The notes under the pieces: model-generated | The model's input: only the letters and a program-made list of their open reading frames with translations | What the model was told of the DNA's origin: nothing | Databases searched by the model: none | DNA from: Ditylenchus dipsaci | Taxonomy: Eukaryota; Nematoda; Chromadorea; Rhabditida; Anguinidae | Length of the DNA: 64,000 nt | Direction of reading: 5' to 3' | Assembly: GCA_004194705.1 (NCBI GenBank) | Contig: SADC01001285.1 | Coordinates: 372,001 to 436,000 of the forward strand | In this document: piece by piece, positions 56,517 to 64,000 of the stretch | Position numbering within the stretch: the stretch's first letter is position 1 | Layout of the letters: each line of letters starts with the position of its first letter | Position numbers and translations under genes: made by a program

Positions 56517-56876
56517 CAATATATAAGTTGTAGCGCAACTTTTCTATAACTTTATTCCCAATTGAAAAAACTTCAATTCTGACACCGAATTCGTGTTCAG
56601 CGTAGTCGATTTGCACGTAAAACTGCTCTTGAAGTTTAAAAGTCACAGTCAAATTCCGAACTCCGCTCAAGACAAAAAAATATTCAAATTTTAAATTCAA
56701 ATGTTTTTGTCTTGTGCGGAATCTGGAATTTGACAGTGACTTTTCAACTTCAAGAGCAGTTTTACGTGCAAATCAACTACGCTGAACACGAATTCGGTGT
56801 CAGAATTAAAGTTTTTTCAAGCGAGGATAAAGTTATAGAAAAGTTGCGCTACAACTTATATATTGATTTTGCATAA
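56517..56876. repeat. 360-bp palindrome
   Basis: AGTTGTAGCGCAACTTTTCT and TTGCGCTACAACTTATAT bound arms with AATTCTGACACCGAATTCGT. The apparent ORF inside is a consequence of symmetry. Confidence 0.8.
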
Positions 56877-58238
56877 TTTGTCTCCATTTTATGATAAACT
56901 ATTGCTGTTTTTAGTGCCAAAATAACTGCAAGATTTTGTTCTTTCATGTTGTATTGATCATTTAGCTAGAAATGATTTGTAGGCAGAGTTTAGCTTTTTA
57001 ATGTCGCAAAAAAGGATATCCAGAAACTGGATCTTTGAGGGAAAATCGTAAATTCTCTGTGAAAAAATGACCACTCTGATGCAAGTTTGTGCTTAATAGA
57101 TAGCTCTGATTCAGCTTGATATTTTGAATGGTTTTACGCCTAGGTGAAATAGGAATTTTGGTGACTACCATCAAAATTTCTCAAAATTTCAGGTGATTGA
57201 GGGTGACCAAAAACAGCCTACTTTCAAGAGGGGTTTTCACCATCTCATACCAACTTTTTTCAAAACTTTTTGCACTATCGTGTTCAGCGAGAAATTCTGA
57301 GTTGATTCTGGCAATTACTACGCTTGGAGGCGGAGTGTTAAAAAAGCTTAAAATTTTAAAAATTGATAAAGAAATTTGAATTTAAAAAAAAATTGAACGA
57401 GAAAATTTTCCGAGCCCGGCCCAGCCCGGCCCAGCCCGGGCGGGCCTGACCCCTGTCCGGGCCGGCAAAATCAAGGCCCGTGCCCAGCCCTGGGTATGCC
57501 CCTTTAAGTAAAGGCACATTTGATAAAAAAAAAATTTGTCTGTGTGACACAATCTGTGACACGAAAAGAACCTGAAATGCCCGTTACCAATTTTTTTACC
57601 AAATGTGACTTTATCAAAAAAAAAATTACCAAATCTGCCTTTACCAGATGTGTCTTTACCGAAAAAAAAATTACCAAAAGTTTTTTTACCAAATGTGCCG
57701 TTTACCAAATATTTCTTTACTTTTTTCGGTACACCCGTTATTCTGTCACCACACAATTATAATAACTGCATTGGCTTATGATAAGTGAATTCCAAATAGT
57801 GGAGGATGCAACAAAAGAAGAACCGTGTAGTGTAAAAGCGATAGTGAAGCCAGCTGCAAAGAAATTAAGAAGTTTTTTGTGAAACTTCAAGTGACTATGA
57901 TTCAAGAAAAAAAATCTCGCAAAATCGAGATTTTCTCGCATTTGAAAATTGCAAGATCTCGCAAACTCGCAAATTTTCAAAATCTCGCCTCGCAATCTTG
58001 CATGCACACCCAGTCTCCAACACTACATATTTTAAAGAGTAAACTAGTTTTAAAATGATTATCTGTATTTTTATGTTGTTATTATTGAGAAACTCGTTGG
58101 TGATTGAGATATTTTTATTGATACAACTCTTGACCGATTCAAAACAAAAATCAAAGAAAAACCCGTGAATTATTTATTTTCGTTATAGAGGGAGTCGACT
58201 GTACCTACATTTGAAGAATAACGGACTAATTATGGCTC
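56877..58238. other. no gene seen; three repeat blocks
   Basis: A CCCGGCCCAGCCCGG island at 57,408-57,490; a degenerate array of TTTACCAAATGTGCC words at 57,500-57,720; a CTCGCAAAATCGAGATTTTC island at 57,905-58,010. None has readable ends. Confidence 0.5.
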
Positions 58239-60202
58239 TTATTGCGATTGTGATTTGAGAAGACAGAATGGCGTTCTTTCTAAGTCGCATTCGAGATCAA
58301 TGTGAAGTACCGATGCATTGGTAGAGCCAAAATGAAGAAATGATCTGTCTTTTATTTTGTACCTGAAATTCCTGTTTCAGCAAAATTTTGTCATTCATAA
58401 GTAGACACCTGACTGAGTGCAGACCCGTGAGGCGATCCCTCTTTCGAGACATCTATAAAACGGAATGTTTTATTGAAAAAGAAATAAATCATCATAAACG
58501 CAATGCCTGTTTTTGGTTTTTGGTTTTGGAGTAATCTCGCTTCCTGAAAAATGTATTGATAAGCATTGAAAGTCGTGCAAATCTTCACTACCTTGATTTC
58601 GGGTGAATATGCATAAAAGTGTTGGAGCGATCAGTTGTAAGATTGGTTGGACGAACAATGCTATTTCTCAAGTTGGCTTCACTCAACCGGACATAAAATT
58701 CATCATCTTCTAGACCCCAGCCCAATACAGATTTGACATACCATCCACCATCCGATAGTCCTCTATCTAAGAAGACATTGAAAATTTTTACTATTTTCAG
58801 TTCGCCTTAATACCGTTAACATAAGCACGCCACCAATAAACTTTTTGTAGTCGTACCTAAACCATATAAAAATTAGGATAAAAAATGCGTGTAAAACACA
58901 AAAGACCTCTTTATGGGGTGGTATTCTCCAGATGAAATGTGTTTAATAATGCCTTTGCCAGGGTAACTGTAGTTCTGTAAAATAAAATACAGGGTGATCA
59001 AGCTTTTTCTCCCACATTTGTTTTGCCCGTAACTTTTTATTGAAAGGCTCAAATTTTGTGTTCGACCACCCATTCGAAAGCCCTAGAACTGCCATTTTGT
59101 TTGAAAAAGGAACGTGGAGCTTCTGGCAATTGAAACCCAAGCTGCAGCTATTTTTTAAATTTTTGAAAAATTCAACAAGTTATCAACAAAGGTTTATTCA
59201 AGGAACAACAGCATCATTTTTTATCTGGTCTCCACACTTCTTCCATTTGTTTCAATTTAAATTTCAATGCAAAACGGCCAATCCACCTACCAGGAGACAG
59301 CTCGTTCAAAAAATTCCGAACCTTCAATCCGCAATGAGGTGGAGCACCATCTTGCATAAAAACAAGTTGTTCGAAATTTGGCCATTGTCGAACAGCCGGA
59401 ATTGCTTGATTTTGGAGCATTGTCAAATATCGAGGAGCATTAACATTCCCTTCCAAGAAAAATGGCTCAACGACACCATACTTACCAATACCCGCCCACA
59501 CAGTCACCTTTGGAGAGTGAAGAGGTGTGAAGACATTGCTAAGATATCACAAAGAATTAAATTTGATAAATTTAAAACCTAGCTGCAGCTTGGGTTCCAA
59601 TTGTCAAAAGCTCTACGTTTTTTTTAAACAAAATGGCAGTTGTAGGGCTTTCGAATGGGTGGTCGAACACAAAATTTGAGCATTTCAATAAAAAGTTACG
59701 GGCAAAACAAATGTGGGAGAAAAGTTTGATCACCCTGTATTTCTGTTAAAATAAATTGACGTGTTCAGTGTAAACACCGACCAGATGTGGATTTAGAGGA
59801 AGCAGATCGACATCATGCATACCTAGAGCGAATAATTTTTCACACTGCACGAAATTACCCTGAGCTTACACATAAAGTCGCAATTTAATCTATCTGAATA
59901 TTAAAACTTTTTATTATTTACAGATAGTCTGCACAAACACACTCACCTGCCTCAAACCATCCTACATTTATAAGTGAAGCTCGGTTGAATCGGAACTCAT
60001 CAGTTTGATTGAGCACCTTGAATAGTCAAAGGACTTCTGCGTTACTTAAAAAAGTAAACTAACGATTATTTGGTGATGCACACTTTGGTCGTTTAAAAAT
60101 TTGTCCAAGTGGGGGACCATTTGGTTAAGCTCGTCTAGGCGATCTCTGTAAGGAATTAGGACACATAGTAAGTGGGTTTTGCGAGCCGGTGATGTCAATC
60201 CT
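58239..60202 (-). CDS. B4GALT7: xylosylprotein beta-1,4-galactosyltransferase (B4GALT7 / SQV-3 type)
   Basis: Golgi enzyme that transfers the first galactose to xylose in the proteoglycan linkage tetrasaccharide. Exons: 58239-58362, 58409-58452, 58500-58543, 58592-58766, 58824-58856 (3' border inferred), 58907-58974, 59782-59822, 59947-60016, 60064-60202. In order: LLCVLIPYRDRLDELNQMVP, VLNQTDEFRFNRASLINVGW, the metal-binding DVD in MHDVDLLPLN, YPGKGIIKHISSGEYHP, YDYKKFIGGVLML, IEDYRMVDGMSN, WGWGLEDDEFYVRL, RPTNLTTDRSNTFMHIH, and a C terminus with LHIDLECDLERTPFC. One extra G in the run at 58,721-58,723 is needed before GWGLEDD, and the phase into the last exon is unresolved. The N-terminal anchor exon was not found. 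A mariner remnant fills one intron. Confidence 0.92.
58988..59739. mobile_element. mariner-type element, internally deleted
   Basis: TACAGGGTGATCAAGCTTTT at the left and the complement at the right (GATCACCCTGTA), TA at both ends, with terminal repeats of at least 130 bp (TGCCCGTAACTTTTTATTGA). It lies entirely in the B4GALT7 intron 58,975-59,781. Confidence 0.9.
59214..59507 (-). pseudogene. mariner transposase fragment
   Basis: MTVWAGIGKYGVVEPFFLEG, then NVNAPRYLTMLQNQAIPAVR, then FMQDGAPPHCGLKVRNFLNE and GRWIGR. This covers the region before and including the second catalytic Asp. The N-terminal helix-turn-helix part and the third acidic residue are lost in the deletion. Confidence 0.9.
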
Positions 60203-60313
60203 CTGGAATTTTTTTTGAAAAATAATTGGAATGAAAAATTTGTCAATCTGGGTACAAATTACCCAGCTGTCCTGCTTGTATCGTCTAATGCAATGTAAAT
60301 TATTGAAAGGGAT

Positions 60314-60583
60314 ATGGCAAATACCGAAAACGAGCTAATTATGGCACATTTGAAAGCTCTTGAGATCCTGCAAAGCATAGCAGCAGCGATTGAGGGTTCG
60401 AAATCAAGAGAACCACATCAATCATCTGAAAAGTTTTTTTTACATCTTATGGTAACAAAGTTTGGCATCATGCTTGTCTACAATTGTTTACAGAAAAGCA
60501 CTACGTCATTTGCGGACGGTGATCAGCTGACCAACATTTTTTCGGAATACTTGAAACTTTTGATTAAAAATCGACAATTTTGA
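60314..60583 (+). CDS. uncharacterised ORF, possibly a first exon
   Basis: MANTENELIMAHLKALEILQ, then SIAAAIEGSKSREPHQSSEK looks like a soluble helical N terminus. From about residue 65 the frame runs into an inverted repeat (60,520-60,600 against 60,820-60,890), so the C-terminal part is probably not protein. No family recognised. Confidence 0.25.
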   Translation: MANTENELIMAHLKALEILQSIAAAIEGSKSREPHQSSEKFFLHLMVTKFGIMLVYNCLQKSTTSFADGDQLTNIFSEYLKLLIKNRQF

Positions 60584-60589
60584 CAGTAA

Positions 60590-60820
60590 GAGTTTCCGGA
60601 AACTCAACCCTAATACCAAAATCTCTTCCTGAATCCGAATCTGTTGAGATCATGTTCGAAAATTTTCAGGAAGCTGAGATATCCTTTAAAGTAGGGAATT
60701 GGTCCAAATTTTCTGTGTGGTCTACTCAAAATACGAATATCTCAGCTCCCTGACATTTTTCGGACCTGATCTCAACGAATTCGGATTCAGGAAGAGATTT
60801 TGGTATTAGCGGTGACTTTC
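60590..60820. repeat. 230-bp palindrome
   Basis: CCAAAATCTCTTCCTGAATC at the left and GATTCAGGAAGAGATTTTGG at the right. The arms extend outward to TGATTAAAAATCGA words. Confidence 0.8.
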
Positions 60821-60980
60821 CAAAAACTTCGATTTTTAATCAAAAGTTTCAAATATTCCAAAAAAATGGTGGTCAGTTGATATTTTACCGTTTTTTGCGT
60901 GTATAAATGAAAGCTTTTAGAACTACGGCTTATAAAACACGAGAAAAGGTTCATTTGGGATTTCGTTAGGTGTTTTACGG

Positions 60981-61399
60981 TACAGTCCACTCTCGATAAA
61001 CCGGCACCCCTGGGGACGACCTTGGGGTGCCGGTTTATCGGGAGTAAGCTTTGTCTAATTTCCTTGTCGGCCAGGCAAATCACGCTTTTTTAAGCCCTGT
61101 TTCCAATGAGCGGATTTTCCTTTCACTCTCAGTCTGCCTCTCACTCTCAGTCTTTTTCAGTTTCAAGTCTTATAAAAGTTGCCATTCACTCTCACTCTCA
61201 GTCTGCCTTTCACTTTCACTCTCACATTGGGTACACACTGAGGGTGAAAGTGAAAGGGAGAGTCAAAGTTAGAGTGAGAGTGAAAGAATTTTCGTGTACC
61301 CAATGAAGAGTGAGAGTGAGAGGTAAAATCCGCTTATTGGAAACAAGCCTTTACAGTGCCAGTTTGTCGGGGTGCCGGTTTATCGAGAGTGGACTTTAC
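60981..61399. mobile_element. ACAGTC-family MITE hosting a CACTCTCA island
   Basis: TACAGTCCACTCTCGATAAA and TATCGAGAGTGGACTTTA with CCGGCACCCC/GGGGTGCCGG inner arms. Inside, 61,090-61,350 is a second element with TTTCCAATGAGCGGATTTTCC-like ends (18 bp in the inverted arm, AAAATCCGCTTATTGG) and arrays of TCACTCTCAGTC and GAGTGAGAGTGA. Confidence 0.75.
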
Positions 61400-61640
61400 A
61401 ATGACAAAGTTCATTGTCCCGTGATTATTTATAGCAAAATGCTACTTTCTTGATACCCAGACCCCTAATTCTCGATTACCCTCTACCCCTCTCTGAATTG
61501 ACCTACAGATTTTCGCAAACTAATTTAAATTGACACTATCAAAATTATAATTGAGGTGAAATTATCTTTAATTGAAAATTGAAAGAAAGCAAAGGTCATA
61601 TAGATATTAGAATCAAATCTTTTTGCCTAAAAAAATTGGG
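61400..61640. other. no gene seen
   Basis: Short AT-rich spacer between two repeat elements. Confidence 0.4.
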
Positions 61641-62575
61641 GCAGGAGAAGAGTGCGCCAAATCACTTTGCGACAATTAAATTTGCGCCAAAATCAAATTG
61701 CGCTAAATCACTTTGCGCCACTATTTCTACCGATTTTGGTGCCAAATGATGGTTATTATTATTGCCCACTGATTGTGTAGATGTTTGTGTAGTGTTATGC
61801 ATACACTCTGTATAAATCGCCAATTCAGAATTTCGCACATGTTTGAATCCTGATGGTAGCAAACATAATTTTTTCTTGACAAATAGTTCTGAAGTGGTAC
61901 TGAACCCCAAAACCTGGGCTGGGTGCCACCTAGCCAGGTTGATATCCACCTGACCTACCTGAAAATTCAAATATTGTCAAAATTTAAAACAAATCAGGGT
62001 TGGGTAGCATTTGAGTAGATGGATAGCTCGCTTTTACCCACCCAGACGATATCCACCTGATATCGATATCCACCGATTGGTCGTCCACTTGAGCACGTTT
62101 TTTTTTTACTTTTTCGGGTTCTAAAACCTGTTTTCTGAATTAACTTGGGCGTGCTGAAGATGGTTTGATAGTATAAAATACCGTTTTCTAGGGTATTTTT
62201 GGAGTTTTGGTAAAATCGAGTTTTAGTAAAATCAATTATTTCCCAACACTCAAAAAATACCCGAGAAGACGGCATTTTACCACTGTCAAACCATCTTCAG
62301 CATGCCCAAGTTAGTCCAGAAAACAAGCTTCGGAAGCCGAAAAAGTAAAAAAAATCCTGCTCCAAGTGGACGACCACTTGGTTTGGTTGGTTGTAGTGTA
62401 GAGATGATCCAGAGGGTCAAACGTCCTGCTCCTCCAAAAACATCAATAATGACCGGGGACCAAATGATCAGTGACCAAATAACCGTCGCCCATTATTTTG
62501 CACCAAAACCGGTAGAAAAAGTGGCGCAAAGTGATTTGACGCAAAGTGATTTGTCGCACTCTTCTCCTGTCCAAA
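61641..62575. mobile_element. inverted-repeat element, word AAATCACTTTGCGC
   Basis: CAGGAGAAGAGTGCG at the left and CGCACTCTTCTCCTG at the right. The subterminal zones repeat AAATCACTTTGCGCC and GGCGCAAAGTGATTT. The core holds a second nested inverted pair (about 62,095-62,390) with CCAAGTGGACGACCACTTGG. The ends resemble the hAT-like group (YAGG), but no 8-bp duplication is visible. Confidence 0.7.
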
Positions 62576-62792
62576 AATTGAGCTCATAATAGTCGAAATT
62601 ACAGACAAATATAATTTAAATATAATTTTATTCTTTTATGGTGTGAAATCCCCAAAACAAATGCTGAGATATTCTGAAAAACTTGCCAATCGATTTCTGA
62701 AAAACTTGCAAATCGATTCCGCTGGCAAATATTGTGTGAATTCAAGTAATCCAGATATTTTTTTTTATTTATAGAGACCAAACGAAAAGCTA
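62576..62792. other. upstream region of the V-ATPase gene
   Basis: AT-rich. CTATAATGA-like or TATA motifs are not decisive, and no element was recognised. GATTTCTGAAAAACTTGC occurs twice in diverged form near 62,690-62,715. Confidence 0.35.
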
Positions 62793-63748
62793 ATGTCGAG
62801 CAAGTATGACATCCTGGCCGCCGAAAAACCTGGCAAGTCTCTTGTATAACTTATTTTTCCTATTTTGTTTTAAACTGGTCAATTTAGCCTATGCGCCATT
62901 CTTTGGATTTATGGGCGTCGCTTCAGGTATGAATTTGATAAAGATATGTGGTTCGCAGTTTATTTTTCACATTTAGCGATGATTTTCACTTCTATTGGCG
63001 CTGCGTGAGCAACTTTTGTTATAATTATGTGGGCTTTTGCTAACTGTTAAATTTTATCTAAATTTTAGATATGGAACTGCCAAATCTGCAGTCGGGATTT
63101 CCAGTGTTGCCGTAAGACGTCCTGAATTGATTATGAAATCGGTGATTCCTGTGATCATGGCTGGTAATATTTTCGTAAGATGGCAGCGCAAAAGATCTTT
63201 CTCGGAATGTCGTTTCGTGGAATGACTTTTCTAGACCTGAGAGCTTGATTCGTTTTGCTAACTTTACTTTATAGGTAAATTCAATCTGGTCTTTTAGGTA
63301 TTCTCGCTATTTACGGCCTGGTAGTTGCCATAGTGGTCTGTTTTCTTCAATGGTGCTGGTCATTTTCGTTAGTTTAAGACTGTAGTTTACAGATTCAGTC
63401 GAAAATTCATCCTGCTAGTGAAGGCTATACTCTCGCGAAAGGCTTTAATCATCTTGCCTCTGGTTTGACTTGTGGTATAATTTTATAGAGTCAATGAATT
63501 TCCTGTGTATGTTCTCTTCTTACCCCAAGGACTCTGTGGTTTGGCTTCGGGATACGCGATAGGGATAGTGGGTGATGCAGGTGTTCGTGGTTATGCTCAA
63601 CAGCCAAAGCTTTTCATCGGAATGATTCTTATCCTCATCTTCGCTGAAGTAAGCTAGCTTTTTCTATCTATTGTGAGCCTGCACTGCCTTGTTTTAGGTG
63701 CTTGGCTTATATGGAATGATTGTAGCCTTGATTCTAAGTTCTTCCTAA
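62793..63748 (+). CDS. ATP6V0C: V-type ATPase 16-kDa proteolipid (c subunit)
   Basis: Forms the proton-carrying rotor ring of the V0 sector in endomembranes. Eight exons: 62793-62832, 62888-62926, 62977-63004, 63069-63163, 63298-63335, 63393-63474, 63530-63648, 63698-63748, giving 163 aa (family about 155-160). The start [12 protein letters not shown] is followed by [20 protein letters not shown] (helix 1), [40 protein letters not shown] (helix 2), [20 protein letters not shown] (helix 3) and [20 protein letters not shown] (helix 4, with the proton-binding Glu). Intron 1 uses a GC donor (GCAAGT) and the other introns are GT-AG. No frame break. The GLTCGLCGL stretch is as in nematode homologues. 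Confidence 0.97.
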
Positions 63749-63785
63749 ATGCAACATCTTCGTATTGTTTCGGATCTGTTGATTG

Positions 63786-63791
63786 AATAAA
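63786..63791 (+). promoter_or_regulatory. polyadenylation signal AATAAA
   Basis: The canonical hexamer lies 38 bp after the V-ATPase c stop codon. Confidence 0.75.
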
Positions 63792-63850
63792 GACGTATAT
63801 TGTGGTGATTTGGTATAGAACTTAATTTTTTATCGTCATTCTATATAAAG

Positions 63851-63930
63851 TCCGTAGTTTCGTGGCAGCCCTATGATTTTGCGTTATTGATTCTTATGAG
63901 TTCTGCTGTGCAACCACTCTTATATTTCCG
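63851..63930 (+). other. probable exon of a further membrane protein
   Basis: Between an acceptor (TATATAAAG) and a strong donor (GTAAGT) the frame reads SVVSWQPYDFALLILMSSAV, then QPLLYFR, a likely transmembrane segment. The rest would lie beyond the window. The family is unknown. Confidence 0.3.
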
Positions 63931-64000
63931 GTAAGTCTAGGATGTTGAGTCGTCCTATGTCATTAGTAAGGGTCTATACTTTTATATGGAGCACGCAGTT

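Noticed and set aside
16823..58766. Calling CHPF, B4GALT7 and the Merlin transposase pseudogenes because of frame breaks
   Set aside because: All breaks are single missing bases, mostly in homopolymers, with no in-frame stops and intact splice sites; sequence error is the simpler explanation.
61051..61306. Ser-rich ORFs as a mucin-like protein
   Set aside because: They translate TCACTCTC repeat arrays inside a nested MITE.

Overview
This is a gene-poor, transposon-rich eukaryotic window. It most likely comes from a nematode, though not obviously from Caenorhabditis. The spliced genes have short introns (44-75 bp where no transposon has entered) with GT-AG borders and one GC-AG donor. The V-ATPase c subunit has a nematode-like C-terminal half, there are F-box-like and BTB genes, and the two glycosaminoglycan enzymes correspond to the families of C. 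elegans mig-22 and sqv-3. The ACCGTATTTCC terminal repeats are of a kind seen in many invertebrate genomes.

Recognisable genes, left to right: a FICD-type AMPylase (3.7-5.4 kb, minus); a COP9/MPN-type subunit whose exons lie at 6.6-7.5 kb and, by inference, 13.4-13.6 kb (minus); an F-box-like gene (16.8-20.1 kb, minus); the 3' end of a Patched/NPC1-type membrane protein (22.2-23.3 kb, plus); a 14-exon chondroitin polymerising factor (24.6-32.5 kb, minus) with a Merlin/ISXO2-type transposon in one intron; an orphan multi-TM gene and a BTB gene, 41 bp apart (42.2-44.2 kb, minus); beta-1,4-galactosyltransferase 7 (58.2-60.2 kb, minus) with a mariner remnant in an intron; and the V-ATPase proteolipid (62.8-63.7 kb, plus). 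CHPF and B4GALT7 act in the same pathway: B4GALT7 adds the first galactose of the proteoglycan linkage region and CHPF supports chondroitin chain polymerisation.

The rest is mostly inverted repeats. They include TTAA-flanked MITEs, TA-flanked mariner-type MITEs, foldbacks of 0.8-1.5 kb, and a set of elements with YAGGG-type ends and 8-bp target duplications (hAT-like). The subterminal or whole interior of these hAT-like elements is built from one short self-complementary word, and each element has its own word (GTCCGGAC, GGCGCC, GGAAAACTTTCC and others). A Harbinger remnant with the word ATCCGCGGAT shows the same layout. An inverted duplication (40.7-42.6 kb against 51.5-53.9 kb) gives occupied and empty sites for three insertions, and the insertion order in the nested region at 48.6-51.1 kb can be read directly.

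Most conserved genes need one or more single-base insertions, nearly always in a short homopolymer, to stay in frame. The window therefore probably carries homopolymer under-calls, and these genes should not be written off as pseudogenes on that ground.
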